Source: Isoalcanivorax indicus (GTDB lineage Bacteria > Pseudomonadota > Gammaproteobacteria > Pseudomonadales > Alcanivoracaceae). Taken from it: 64,000 bases of DNA. Made by a program: the position numbers and the translations under genes. The DNA lies in assembly GCF_003259185.1 (NCBI RefSeq), contig NZ_QGMP01000004.1, positions 1 through 64,000 of the forward strand. Reading direction: 5' to 3'. Numbering within the stretch: the first letter of the stretch is position 1; each line of letters begins with the position of its first letter. The notes under the pieces are model-generated. The model searched no databases. It saw only the letters and a list, made by a program, of their open reading frames with translations, and was not told the DNA's origin. Shown here one piece after another: positions 1 through 9,917 of this stretch.

Positions 1-158
1 GTCGGTCACCGTTGTTGCCGTGTGCCGTCGTTGTGGAGGCGCATTCTAGAGAGATTTGGCAGCCGGTCAACAGTTTTTTCAAAGAAAGTCATCAACCGTT
101 CATCTTTTAGCCAAACTCGCCGCCTTCACCCCGATTCCGTATGCTTTTTGACCATAAA

Positions 159-788
159 TCAGGGAGTTGCCGATGGTTTTTTAGGCAATCTCTGGGGTCG
201 TCGCCCCCGGCGAAGCCGCCACACCAGCAATGTGGCCACCACCAGGGAGAACAGCACGGGTTCGGTGTAGTCCGACTTCTGGATCCACCATTGGTGGGCC
301 AGTCCCAGCAGAATGGCGGGAAAGATCAGCCGGTGCAATTGGCCCCAGCGCCGCCCCAGGCGCCGACGGCTGGCGCGGGTGCTGGTCAGCGCCAGGGGCA
401 ACAGCAGTAGCCAGGCCGCCATGCCCACCAGGATATAGGGGCGTTCGGCCACCTCGGCACCGATAAAGCGCGGCTGCCAACCCAGCAGCAATCCCGCCCA
501 GGCGAGCAGGTGCAGGGTGAGATAGGTAAACGCCAGCAGGCCCAGGTCTCGCCGCCAGCGCATCAGCCAGCCCTGGCGGGTCATCACCGCCAACGGCCGC
601 ACCGCCAGGGTAGCCACCAACGCCACCAGGCCCCACCAGCCGAGCCGGGACACCAGCGCCAGCACGGGGTCGGGGCCCAGCGCGCCACCCAGGCCCTGCC
701 CGAGCACAACCACCAGCGGCAGCAGCCCTGGCAGCCAGATCAGGCCGCCCCAGCGCCGCACCTGTATCGCGGCAACGTCCGGTTTCAT
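159..788 (-). CDS. msrQ: MsrQ, haem-binding membrane subunit of the periplasmic methionine sulfoxide reductase
   Basis: Inner-membrane cytochrome b-like subunit that feeds electrons to MsrP for repair of oxidised methionines in periplasmic proteins. The 209-residue product has about six hydrophobic helices (roughly 14-34, 43-64, 83-104, 117-135, 150-168, 174-190) and histidines H93, H152 and H165 at the positions of the family's haem ligands. It ends in an Arg/Lys-rich tail. The ATG is preceded by GAGG five bases upstream. It follows msrP by 34 bp on the same strand, the standard msrP-msrQ order, so the two are very likely co-transcribed. Confidence 0.93.
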   Translation of the reverse strand: MKPDVAAIQVRRWGGLIWLPGLLPLVVVLGQGLGGALGPDPVLALVSRLGWWGLVALVATLAVRPLAVMTRQGWLMRWRRDLGLLAFTYLTLHLLAWAGLLLGWQPRFIGAEVAERPYILVGMAAWLLLLPLALTSTRASRRRLGRRWGQLHRLIFPAILLGLAHQWWIQKSDYTEPVLFSLVVATLLVWRLRRGRRPQRLPKKPSATP

Positions 789-822
789 GTGCGCCTCACC
801 ACCCGCTCACGTCAGGGCCAAT

Positions 823-1827
823 TCAATAGAACCGCTGCAGATCCATGCCCCGGTACAGTGACGCCACGTCGTCGGCATAACCATTGAACGGCAGCGTCTC
901 GCGCCAATTGGGGTTGAACAGCGAGGTGGGCAGGCGCCGTTCACGGGCCTGGCTCCAGCGCGGATGATCGACATCCGGGTTCACGTTGGCATAGAAACCG
1001 TACTCGTTCGGCTGCATCCGGTTCCAGGTGGTCGGGGGCTGTGTTTCGGTGAATTCGATACGCACCACCGACTTGATCGACTTGAAGCCGTACTTCCAGG
1101 GCACCATCAGGCGCAGCGGAGCACCGTTCTGATTCGGCAGCGTGCGGCCATACAGCCCGACCACCATCATCGTCAGGGGGTGCATGGCTTCATCCATGCG
1201 CAGGCCCTCGACATAGGGCCATTGGATACCGGAAAGACGCGCTCGCTGCCCCGGCATCTGCTCCGGGTCGTGCAACGTGGTAAAGGCGACATAGCGCGCG
1301 CGGGACGTCGGCTCCACCCGCTTGATCAGGTCCGCCAGGGAAAAACCAATCCAGGGCACCACCATCGACCAGGCCTCGACACAGCGCAGCCGATAGATGC
1401 GCTCTTCCAGCACTTGCCCCTTGAGCACATCCTCAAGGGTGTAAGTGCCAGGCTTGTCGACATGGCCGTCGATGGTCACCGACCAGGGGTCCACGCGCAG
1501 GCTGCCCGCGTGGCGCATCGGATCTGTCTTGCCGGTACCGAACTCGTAGAAATTGTTATAGCGGGTGACATCACTGTAGGGCGTCAGCGCTTCATCGGTA
1601 TCCGGCTTGCCGTCCTGACGCGCTGCGACCGCCTCGCGCCACCACTGTGGGCGGCGGCTGTCTTCGGCCGCGGGATTATCAATCAGCGCAGCCCAGGCCG
1701 GACGCGTCCCGCCCAGCGCCAGCGCGCCGACGGCCGCACCGATGAACTCACGGCGGCGCAGGTAGATCCCTTCGGGTGTAATGTCAGACGGTACAACATC
1801 AGTGCGGCGGCGATGACGAATCAACAT
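823..1827 (-). CDS. msrP: MsrP, molybdopterin-dependent periplasmic methionine sulfoxide reductase catalytic subunit
   Basis: Tat-exported molybdoenzyme (YedY family) that reduces both diastereomers of methionine sulfoxide in envelope proteins, with electrons from MsrQ. A twin-arginine signal ([11 protein letters not shown], residues 24-34) is followed by the sulfite-oxidase fold; C149 in [10 protein letters not shown] matches the cysteine that ligates molybdenum. I chose the ATG at 1827 because GAGG lies just upstream and it gives a normal-length Tat leader; an in-frame start 33 bp further upstream would add residues with no obvious role. Length 334 residues is normal for the family. Forms an operon with msrQ. 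Confidence 0.94.
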   Translation of the reverse strand: MLIRHRRRTDVVPSDITPEGIYLRRREFIGAAVGALALGGTRPAWAALIDNPAAEDSRRPQWWREAVAARQDGKPDTDEALTPYSDVTRYNNFYEFGTGKTDPMRHAGSLRVDPWSVTIDGHVDKPGTYTLEDVLKGQVLEERIYRLRCVEAWSMVVPWIGFSLADLIKRVEPTSRARYVAFTTLHDPEQMPGQRARLSGIQWPYVEGLRMDEAMHPLTMMVVGLYGRTLPNQNGAPLRLMVPWKYGFKSIKSVVRIEFTETQPPTTWNRMQPNEYGFYANVNPDVDHPRWSQARERRLPTSLFNPNWRETLPFNGYADDVASLYRGMDLQRFY

Positions 1828-1896
1828 GGTGACCTCGGCGTGCGCGAATACATCACCCACCCAAGCCTACACGTCTCGCCGGGCAAAAGCGTGAAC

Positions 1897-3432
1897 TCAG
1901 CGGGCGCGCCCGGTAAGCCGGTCGATCTTCAGGGCGACCCGGATCAGCCGCAGCCAGCGCATCGGCCCGCGCTGGCCAAGCAGGTCCAGCAACTCGCCCG
2001 TCAGCGCCAGCTTTTCTGCAGAATAGGGGTACCAGTTCGGCTCCGGCTTGCCCCGGGTCGGATCAGTCAGCACGGCCTTGGAGCGGGTCATGCCGCGCAG
2101 CCCCTCGGCCCCTTTCATGCGCCCGAAACCGGACCGGCGCACGCCGCCAAAAGGCAAACCGGCATTGCCTTCGGTGAGCATGACGTTGTTGATATTGATA
2201 CAGCCCGTGGCCAGCGCGCGGGTGAGTCGCTCGGCACGCTGCTTGTCCGCCGTCCAGACACTGGTGCTCAGGCCGGTGGCGCAGGCATTGTGGCGAGCAA
2301 TGATTTCGGCCTCCGAGGTAAACGGCTGCATGACCAGCACGGGCCCGAAAATTTCCTCGTGGCTGATGCGCATGGCCGTCGTGACGCCTGTCAGCACAGT
2401 AGGCAGATAGTAACGGCCACACTCACTGCGCCGCCCACCACAGTGCAGCGTGGCTCCCTGGGCCAACGCGTCGTCCACCAGCGCGCAGACGTGTCGCATC
2501 TGGAAATCCGTGGTCAGCACGCCCAGATCGGCGTTCGCGTCCGTGCCCAGCCGCACGGCAGCGCTGGCTGCCACAAGCTGCTCAAGCACGATATCGAAGA
2601 CGCCATCCTGTACCCAGAGTTGCTCGATGGCCGTACAGCTCTGGCCGCTGTTATGCAGGTTGCCCCAGCAGGCCGCCGCCACTGCGCGCGGCAGGTCGGC
2701 GTCGTCGAACACCAGCATCGGGTCACGGGCGCCCAGCTCCATCAGCACCGGAATCACCTGATCCGCCGCGCGGCGCATGATGCGCTGGCCGGTGGCCAGG
2801 CTGCCGGTAAAGGCGATCAGATCCGGCCCCGCCTCAATCAGCGCCTCCCCCGCGCGGCCGTCGCCATGTACCACATGCAGGGCCTGTGACAAGAGCGGAT
2901 GCAACGCGCGAATCTCATCCAGCACCTCGCGCATGGGGGTATGCTCCGACGGCTTGAGCACCACGGCGTTCCCCGCCACCAGCGCAAACATGGCCGCTGT
3001 CATGCCAATGGCCAGCGGCAGATTCCACGGGGAAATCACCAGCACCACGCCGCGGGGTTCGTACAGAATGCGGCTGCGCTTGCCCAGCAGGCTGATCGGT
3101 GTGGGCACGGTGTCATCGGCCAGCAGGCGCGCCGCGTGATGCCGCAACCACAGGCAGTCTTCCGTAAGCTGGAACAGGTCCGACAGCATGGCATCGCCCC
3201 GGCTGCGCCCGGACTCGGCAACAATCTGATCAAGCAGCCGCTCGCGATGCTGGCGCAGGTAATCGAGCAGGGCGTCCAGGGCCTGCAGGCGCACGGACAG
3301 GGGAATATCCCGCAGCGCTTCGGCGGCTGCCCGGGCCGAGGCCATGATCACCTGGCATTGAGCAGCGGAGGCCGCCGTCACCGTATAGAGGGCCTCGCCC
3401 GTGGCGGGGTTGGTGACAGCGAACTGGGACAT
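1897..3432 (-). CDS. NAD(P)+-dependent aldehyde dehydrogenase family protein (succinate-semialdehyde dehydrogenase-like)
   Basis: Member of the aldehyde dehydrogenase superfamily, oxidising an aldehyde to the acid. The substrate cannot be read from sequence; alkane- or amino-acid-derived aldehydes or succinate semialdehyde are possible. Visible motifs are the SPWNLPL cofactor/oxyanion region (N137), the catalytic glutamate in MELGARDP (E232) and the catalytic cysteine in NSGQSC (C266). ELGARDP deviates from the more usual ELGGKSP. The 511-residue product is slightly long because of a C-terminal extension of about 35 residues. The ATG at 3432 has AGGAG nine bases upstream. It lies 64 bp downstream of pssA on the same strand. 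Confidence 0.88.
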   Translation of the reverse strand: MSQFAVTNPATGEALYTVTAASAAQCQVIMASARAAAEALRDIPLSVRLQALDALLDYLRQHRERLLDQIVAESGRSRGDAMLSDLFQLTEDCLWLRHHAARLLADDTVPTPISLLGKRSRILYEPRGVVLVISPWNLPLAIGMTAAMFALVAGNAVVLKPSEHTPMREVLDEIRALHPLLSQALHVVHGDGRAGEALIEAGPDLIAFTGSLATGQRIMRRAADQVIPVLMELGARDPMLVFDDADLPRAVAAACWGNLHNSGQSCTAIEQLWVQDGVFDIVLEQLVAASAAVRLGTDANADLGVLTTDFQMRHVCALVDDALAQGATLHCGGRRSECGRYYLPTVLTGVTTAMRISHEEIFGPVLVMQPFTSEAEIIARHNACATGLSTSVWTADKQRAERLTRALATGCININNVMLTEGNAGLPFGGVRRSGFGRMKGAEGLRGMTRSKAVLTDPTRGKPEPNWYPYSAEKLALTGELLDLLGQRGPMRWLRLIRVALKIDRLTGRAR

Positions 3433-3496
3433 GGGCTCGACTCCTTTTTTTGGCACCAATGTACCAGCAAAGACAAAAGGAGGCGAGCCGCTCAGT

Positions 3497-4291
3497 TCAT
3501 GCGCGACGGCGCGCCTTGCGCAGCCCCCAGAGCGCCATTAGTGGTCCGGATGATACGTAGGCCACCGCCACCGTCAGCAGCACCAGCGGCGGATCGAGGA
3601 ACACGATAGCGAAGGCCACGATCACGCCAAGCAACACCCGGAACGGCACGCGGCCGATGCTGAATTCCTTGAAGCTGTGATAGCGGATCGGCGACACCAT
3701 CAACAGGCCCGCTGCGGCAGTAAAGAACGCCACCAGATAGCTGATATCGTTGCCATCAATCCCGCGCGAAGCGCCCAGCCACACCAGCGTGGCCACCAGA
3801 CCGGCCCCCGACGGGCTCGGCAGGCCGGTAAAGAAGCGCTTGTCCGACGTTGCGGACTGCACATTGAAGCGCGCCAGCCGCAAGGCGGCGCAGGCCACAT
3901 AGATGAACGCGGCCGCCCAGCCGAGGTTGCCCAGCTCGGACAGCCCCCAGGCATAGGCCACCAGCCCCGGCGCCACACCGAACGCGACACAATCAGACAG
4001 CGAATCGTACTCGGCACCAAAACGGCTCTGGGTATTGGTCATGCGCGCCACGCTGCCGTCCATGCCATCCAGAATGCCGGCGACAATGATCGCCACAGCG
4101 GAATGGACGAACATGCCGTTCATGGCCGCCACGATGGCATAGAAGCCGGCGAACAGGGCCGCCGTGGTAATCAGGTTGGGCAACAGATAGACACCCCGGT
4201 GACGGGCACCGTGGCGATCCGGGCCGGGCTCGATCACTTCAAAGCTGTGCGGGTCATCCTGCGGTGCAGGCGGTTTCTCGTGTTCCGTCAT
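3497..4291 (-). CDS. pssA: CDP-diacylglycerol-serine O-phosphatidyltransferase
   Basis: Integral membrane enzyme making phosphatidylserine from CDP-diacylglycerol and serine, the precursor of phosphatidylethanolamine. The CDP-alcohol phosphotransferase signature DGxxAR-x8-GxxxDxxxD is complete (D78 G79, A82 R83, G92, D96, D100), followed by several membrane helices. With the start at 4291 the protein has 264 residues; an ATG 12 bp upstream (4303) is also possible, but only the inner ATG has a weak GAGAG ribosome-binding site. In Pseudomonas pssA sits immediately downstream of ilvC, as here (105 bp), but a terminator-like hairpin separates them. Confidence 0.93.
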   Translation of the reverse strand: MTEHEKPPAPQDDPHSFEVIEPGPDRHGARHRGVYLLPNLITTAALFAGFYAIVAAMNGMFVHSAVAIIVAGILDGMDGSVARMTNTQSRFGAEYDSLSDCVAFGVAPGLVAYAWGLSELGNLGWAAAFIYVACAALRLARFNVQSATSDKRFFTGLPSPSGAGLVATLVWLGASRGIDGNDISYLVAFFTAAAGLLMVSPIRYHSFKEFSIGRVPFRVLLGVIVAFAIVFLDPPLVLLTVAVAYVSSGPLMALWGLRKARRRA

Positions 4292-4357
4292 CGTCGCTCT
4301 CATCGGGCAAACAGGCCAGCGGCCTCAAGCGCCCAGTGTACCGGAGTCCGGCCGCAC

Positions 4358-4383
4358 AAAAAACGCGGCCCGGAGGCCGCGTT
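4358..4383 (-). terminator. Rho-independent terminator downstream of ilvC
   Basis: On the minus strand a 9-bp perfect stem AACGCGGCC / GGCCGCGTT with a four-base loop runs directly into a run of T residues. It lies about 25 bp after the ilvC stop codon, so it should end most ilvC transcripts before pssA. Confidence 0.85.
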
Positions 4384-4408
4384 TCAGGGATCGGACCCAA
4401 GGCCCGGA

Positions 4409-5494
<1,086 letters not shown>

Positions 5495-5510
5495 TTAGGC
5501 TATCGGCCGC

Positions 5511-5536
5511 GTTGCGTAAAATGATATATTTGCAAC
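5511..5536. promoter_or_regulatory. Candidate IlvY operator between ilvY and ilvC
   Basis: The divergent ilvY-ilvC spacer contains an AT-rich imperfect dyad bounded by GTTGC and GCAAC, with TTGC/GCAA arms as in known IlvY-binding sites. A further GCAAC...TATGC half-site follows toward ilvY. Placement between the two divergent starts fits LysR-type control. Binding is inferred from position and dyad symmetry only. Confidence 0.5.
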
Positions 5537-5573
5537 GTTATATGCCGAATATCGAAACACTCCAGGACACCCG

Positions 5574-6467
5574 ATGGATACCCGCCCGCTTGAGCTGTTC
5601 CTGACCCTGGCCGAAACCCTGCACTTCGGCCGCACCAGCCGCTTGTGCCATGTCAGCCCGTCGGCCGTGAGCCGCAGCATCCGGCAACTGGAAACCGAGC
5701 TGGGCACCCCCCTGTTCTACCGCGACAACCGCCGGGTCAGCCTGACCCGCGAGGGCGAGCGGTTTCGCGATTACGCCCGCCAGGCCCTGAGCGACTGGCG
5801 CACGATTCGCCTGGCGCTGCAGGATGAGCAGCAGGTGTTGCGCGGCGAGTTGAGCCTGTATTGCTCGGTCACCGCCAGCTACAGCTTTCTGCACGACATG
5901 CTCAGCAGCTTCCGGCAGAACTTCCCGCGTATCGAGATCAAGCTGCACACCGGCGACCCGGCTCAGGCGGTGGAGCGGGTGCTGGCCGGCACCGAGGACA
6001 TCGCCATCGGCGCCCGCCCGGCGCAATTGCCCACCGGCATCGCCTTCCACCCGATCACCCGCTCTGCCTTGCTGTTTATCGCCCCGGCCAGCCAGCCGCA
6101 GCTGGCCGAGCGCCTGACCGGTGAGGCGGAGGCCGAGGCCTGGCGCCACGTACCCATGATCCTGTCTGAAGAGGGGTTGGCCCGGGAGCGCACCGACCGC
6201 TGGTTCCGCGACCTCAGTCTGCGCCCGGAAATCTATGCGCAGGTCAGCGGTAACGAGGCGATCGTCAGCATGGTGAGCCTGGGCTTCGGCGTCGGCGTGG
6301 TCCCGCAGATCGTGCTGGACAACAGCCCGCTTGCCGGGCGCATCCGGATCCTTGATGTGAACCCGCAGCTGGCGCCTTATGAAGTCGGCCTGTTCACTCT
6401 GGAGAAGCGGCTGAGCGAACCCCTGATTGATGCGTTCTGGCACCAGCAGGCCCTCTCCACCCCCTGA
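5574..6467 (+). CDS. ilvY: HTH-type transcriptional activator IlvY (LysR family)
   Basis: LysR-type regulator of 297 residues with the winged helix-turn-helix at about residues 1-60 (HFGRTSRLCHVSPSAVSRSI) and a substrate-binding-like effector domain after residue 90. The N-terminus closely resembles enterobacterial IlvY, which activates ilvC when acetolactate or acetohydroxybutyrate accumulates. The divergent arrangement with ilvC and the dyad in the shared spacer support this assignment over other LysR proteins. Pseudomonas instead places ilvC in an ilvIHC operon, so the presence of ilvY goes with ilvC being separately regulated here. Confidence 0.9.
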   Translation: MDTRPLELFLTLAETLHFGRTSRLCHVSPSAVSRSIRQLETELGTPLFYRDNRRVSLTREGERFRDYARQALSDWRTIRLALQDEQQVLRGELSLYCSVTASYSFLHDMLSSFRQNFPRIEIKLHTGDPAQAVERVLAGTEDIAIGARPAQLPTGIAFHPITRSALLFIAPASQPQLAERLTGEAEAEAWRHVPMILSEEGLARERTDRWFRDLSLRPEIYAQVSGNEAIVSMVSLGFGVGVVPQIVLDNSPLAGRIRILDVNPQLAPYEVGLFTLEKRLSEPLIDAFWHQQALSTP

Positions 6468-6492
6468 ACAATGCCACGGTGGCACCGTTCAG
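6464..6492 (+). terminator. Stem-loop overlapping the ilvY stop codon
   Basis: Two nested inverted repeats, CTGAAC/GTTCAG outside and TGCCA/TGGCA inside, form a hairpin that includes the ilvY stop. No T-run follows, so intrinsic termination is uncertain; it could instead stabilise the ilvY message. Confidence 0.4.
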
Positions 6493-6600
6493 CGGGTTCA
6501 GCGATATGTTGGGCAGCGCACAGACCCGACCGGGCAGACGGGGCCAACCTGCTATCTATCGGCTGTGCGTCATGCCATTCTGATATCGAGGAGAGCCCGA

Positions 6601-6747
6601 ATGCTTGGAACCATTGCCATCATCCTGATCGCTTTGTGGCTGCTGGGTTTTGTCAGTTCATACACCCTGGGCGGATTCATCCATATCCTGCTGGTGATCG
6701 CCGTGATCGTGATCGTTGTGCGTCTGCTTCAGGGGCGCCGACTGTAA
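6601..6747 (+). CDS. Lmo0937-family small membrane protein
   Basis: A 48-residue protein starting MLGTIAIILIALWLLG, with two hydrophobic segments (about 1-20 and 23-42) separated by a short glycine-containing turn and ending in basic residues (LLQGRRL). This matches the small two-helix proteins annotated as Lmo0937 family, of unknown function and often stress-induced. A good ribosome-binding site (GGAGAG) lies upstream of the ATG. The PAS protein begins 14 bp downstream, so the two may share a transcript. Confidence 0.75.
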   Translation: MLGTIAIILIALWLLGFVSSYTLGGFIHILLVIAVIVIVVRLLQGRRL

Positions 6748-6761
6748 CCTGTGGAGCCACG

Positions 6762-7343
6762 ATGTCTGAGCCCCCTGCCGAAACCGACATGAGTGTGACG
6801 TTGCGGGACATGGCCGAAACCCGGCTGAAGACGGGTACGGCGCAGCAGGCGGGCAGCTATTCGCTCGGCCTGGATGCGCTGAAACTGCTGCATGATCTTT
6901 CCAGCAACCCCGATACCGCTTCCGATGCGCTCAAGCTGTTGCACGAATTGCAGGTGCACCAGGTTGAAATCGACCTGCAGAACGAGGTCATACAAAGCGG
7001 CGGGCATCTGCTTGCCGATGAACTGGCTCACTACAAGGCGCTTTATGAAGGCGCCCCGGTCGGCTACTTTGTTGTCGATCTGCAGGGCGGCATTCTGCAA
7101 GCCAATCCGACCGGCGCCGCCCTGCTTGATACCGCACCCGACACCCTGTGCAGCGGTCCGTTCGATCGCTTTCTTGCAGCCGACAGCCAGCCGGTTCTGG
7201 CGACCATCCTGAGCGCACTGCGCCAGGGGAGGCCCGGGCAGGGCGGCGAGGTGTTCACGAGCAGCGCCCGCCGCCTGCACATGGCCGCCAATCTTTCGCC
7301 CGACACGCGCTGCGCTCTGTTAGTCTGTTCCGAGGTTTCCTGA
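6762..7343 (+). CDS. PAS-domain protein, partner of the downstream CheB-CheR fusion
   Basis: A 193-residue soluble protein. Residues about 45-75 form a helical stretch (ALKLLHELQVHQVEIDLQNE) of the kind that often precedes PAS domains in such signalling proteins, and residues about 90-190 resemble a PAS fold (LYEGAPVGYFVVDLQGGILQ). No kinase, GGDEF, EAL or DNA-binding domain follows, so it is a stand-alone sensor module. GGAG lies seven bases before the ATG. It lies 21 bp upstream of the CheB-CheR-PAS fusion, suggesting one operon; a role as a separately encoded sensor for that protein is inference. Confidence 0.8.
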   Translation: MSEPPAETDMSVTLRDMAETRLKTGTAQQAGSYSLGLDALKLLHDLSSNPDTASDALKLLHELQVHQVEIDLQNEVIQSGGHLLADELAHYKALYEGAPVGYFVVDLQGGILQANPTGAALLDTAPDTLCSGPFDRFLAADSQPVLATILSALRQGRPGQGGEVFTSSARRLHMAANLSPDTRCALLVCSEVS

Positions 7344-7364
7344 CGCCCGGCAGAAGGTCCATCC

Positions 7365-9914
7365 ATGGCTCCCCAGACAACTGCGCCCCCTGCCGTGACA
7401 CACGCGCCCGCCACACGCATTGTCGGGATTGGCGCCTCGGCGGGCGGCCTGGAGCCCCTGGAGCAGTTCCTCGCCAAGGTGCCAGTGCCCAGCCACATGG
7501 CTTATGTGGTGGTGCAACACCTTGACCCCACACACAAGGCACTGCTGTCGGCCTTGCTGCAACGTATCACCCCGATGCCGGTTCACGAAGCGCAGCAGAA
7601 CATGCTCATCGCACCGGATTGTGTTTACGTGATCCCGCCGAACACCGAACTCAGCGTGGTCGACGGGCGACTGCATCTCGGCACCCCCAGCGCGCCTCGC
7701 GGCCTGCGCCTGCCCATCAATGTGCTGTTCAACTCGCTGGCCGGTGCCTTGGGGGAGCAGGCGATCGGGGTGGTACTTTCCGGCATGGGCGCCGACGGCA
7801 CACTGGGTTTGCAGGCCATCAAGGCCGTGGGCGGGCTGACCCTGGTACAGCAGCCGTCATCAGCGCAGTTTGATGAGATGCCGGCCAGCGCGGTGGCTTC
7901 GAACTGTGCCGACATCATTGCCGATGCCGCCGATATGCCCGACCGCATTAGCGACTATCTCGCTCAGGCTCCGCCCCCCGACGGCGAAGAGACCCTCGAC
8001 ACGACCGCCCCGGAACAGGCGCCCCTGCAGCGTATTTTCACTTTGCTACAACAGCGAACCCGGCATGACTTTTCCTCCTACAAGCCCAGCACGCTGCATC
8101 GCCGCATGGAGCGTCGCATGGCGGTACACAGCCTGCGCACGCTCGCCAGGTACGCTGACTTTCTGGAGCAGAACCCTCACGAAATCGACCTGCTGTTCAA
8201 GGAACTGTTAATCGGCGTCACGCATTTTTTTCGCGACCCCGGCGTCTGGGATCACCTGGCCAGCATCACGCTGCCAGCCATGCTGGCCCAACGCGGCACC
8301 GCCCACCATCTGCGTGCCTGGGTGGCAGGCTGCTCCACCGGAGAAGAGGCCTACTCCCTCGCGATGGTGTTCATCGAGGCCACTGAGCAGGACGAAAGCC
8401 TGCGCGGGTTCTCCCTGCAGATTTTCGCCACGGACCTGAGTCCGGAGGCGATCGCCACCGCACGCCGGGGCAGATACCCCGACGCCATCGCCGATACGTT
8501 ATCGAAAGAACGCCTGGCCCGATTCTTCACGGCAAGTGAACGTGGCTACCAGATCAACAGCAGCATCCGTGACATGGTCATGTTCGCCGAACAGGATCTG
8601 CTACTGGACCCGCCCTTCACCAAACTTGACCTGATATCCTGCCGCAACCTGCTGATCTATTTTGACGCCAGCCTGCAGCGGCGACTGATCCCGCTGTTCC
8701 ACTACAGCCTGCGCGAGCACGGTATCCTGCTGCTCGGCAGCGCCGAAACCCCAGAGCCTTTCCATCATCTGTTTACGCCGATCGATCCCAGACTGAGGCT
8801 TTATCGCCGCAAGGAAGACGCCCCGAAAGGCGCGGTAAATTTCCCGATCAACACCTTCCCCCCCATGTCGACGACAGCCCCGGAGAGCGCCGTGCCCGCA
8901 AGCACCACACCGCCGATCAACACACTGCAAGCAGCGGCCGATCATGTACTACTGCAGGTCTATGCGCCCGCTGCCGTGCTGATCACTGGCGATGGCGACA
9001 TACTCTATATCAGCGGGCGCACCGGAAAATATCTGGAGCCTGCTGCCGGCAAGGCCAACTGGAACATTCACGCCATGGCGCGCGAGGGGCTGCGCGCACC
9101 GTTAGCTGTCGCCATCAAGGACGCACAGGGCCGCGGCGAACCCCTGCACCTGCACGGGCTGCGCGTGGCGCTTCCGGGGGGCGGAGAACAAAGCATTGAT
9201 GTGACGGTGCAGGCGTTGCGTGAACCGTCCGCACTGCGCGGCGCCACGATGATCGTATTCCGCGATACTGACCGGCTGCCGCCAGCCCCGCAGGCACATC
9301 AGAACGAGATCACGACCGAATCTGCCCATGAGGCTGCGCTGCAACAATGCCGCGATGAAATACAGAATCTTCGCGAGGAAGCACGCGCCTCCAGGGAAGA
9401 ACTGCAATCGGCCAACGAAGAACTGCAGTCCACCAATGAGGAGCTGACCACTTCCAAGGAAGAGATGCAGTCAATGAATGAAGAACTGCAAACCATCAAT
9501 GCAGAGATGCAGACCAAACTTGATGACCTCGCGCTGGCACAAAGCGACATGAAGAATCTGCTCAACAGCATCGATATTGCCATCCTGTTCCTGGATCAGG
9601 ATCTGAATGTCAGACGCTACACCGACCGCGCCGCCAGACTCATCAATATCCGGGGAACCGATATCGGACGACCTTTCAGTGACCTGACCACGATGCTGGA
9701 CTACCCGACGCTGCATACGGACGCCATGCAGACGTTGCATGCCGTCAGTGTCTCGGAAAAACAGGTCAGCACGACCGACGGGCGCTGGTTTGCCGTGCGC
9801 ATCATGCCTTACTACAGGCAGGAAAACGTCATGGATGGCGTCGTGATCACGTTTGTCGAGATAACCGAAACCAAGAAGCTGGAACAGGCATTGCGTCGCG
9901 ACCTGGAAGCATGA
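7365..9914 (+). CDS. CheB-CheR-PAS fusion (methylesterase/methyltransferase signalling protein)
   Basis: An 849-residue fusion. The CheB methylesterase domain (about 18-205) has its catalytic triad: S25 in GIGASAGG, H52 in QHLDPTHKA and D144 in GMGADGTLG. A CheR-type SAM-dependent methyltransferase follows (about 220-490; SAM motif GCSTGEEAYSLAM). A long heptad-repeat coiled coil rich in NEELQS repeats (about 650-725) leads into a PAS domain (about 730-840). The protein ends right after the PAS domain, without the histidine kinase found in some relatives. No che genes or receptors lie nearby, so its target may be a non-chemotaxis system. Cytoplasmic. Confidence 0.92.
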   Translation: MAPQTTAPPAVTHAPATRIVGIGASAGGLEPLEQFLAKVPVPSHMAYVVVQHLDPTHKALLSALLQRITPMPVHEAQQNMLIAPDCVYVIPPNTELSVVDGRLHLGTPSAPRGLRLPINVLFNSLAGALGEQAIGVVLSGMGADGTLGLQAIKAVGGLTLVQQPSSAQFDEMPASAVASNCADIIADAADMPDRISDYLAQAPPPDGEETLDTTAPEQAPLQRIFTLLQQRTRHDFSSYKPSTLHRRMERRMAVHSLRTLARYADFLEQNPHEIDLLFKELLIGVTHFFRDPGVWDHLASITLPAMLAQRGTAHHLRAWVAGCSTGEEAYSLAMVFIEATEQDESLRGFSLQIFATDLSPEAIATARRGRYPDAIADTLSKERLARFFTASERGYQINSSIRDMVMFAEQDLLLDPPFTKLDLISCRNLLIYFDASLQRRLIPLFHYSLREHGILLLGSAETPEPFHHLFTPIDPRLRLYRRKEDAPKGAVNFPINTFPPMSTTAPESAVPASTTPPINTLQAAADHVLLQVYAPAAVLITGDGDILYISGRTGKYLEPAAGKANWNIHAMAREGLRAPLAVAIKDAQGRGEPLHLHGLRVALPGGGEQSIDVTVQALREPSALRGATMIVFRDTDRLPPAPQAHQNEITTESAHEAALQQCRDEIQNLREEARASREELQSANEELQSTNEELTTSKEEMQSMNEELQTINAEMQTKLDDLALAQSDMKNLLNSIDIAILFLDQDLNVRRYTDRAARLINIRGTDIGRPFSDLTTMLDYPTLHTDAMQTLHAVSVSEKQVSTTDGRWFAVRIMPYYRQENVMDGVVITFVEITETKKLEQALRRDLEA

Positions 9915-9917
9915 CCG

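Noticed and set aside
964-2889. Long plus-strand frame of 641 codons across msrP and the aldehyde dehydrogenase gene
   Set aside because: It is the reverse-strand shadow of two genes with clear motifs, it is rich in His, Arg and Gln as GC-rich antisense frames usually are, and it has no recognisable domain.
6471-6761. Longer version of the PAS protein that includes the sequence upstream of 6762
   Set aside because: The upstream part overlaps the small membrane protein gene in another frame and shows no domain; a good ribosome-binding site precedes the ATG at 6762.
7365-9914. CheB-CheR fusion as a truncated histidine kinase gene
   Set aside because: The frame ends cleanly after a complete PAS domain and the next gene is convergent and intact, so there is no sign of a lost kinase in the remaining sequence; PAS-ending forms of this family are plausible.
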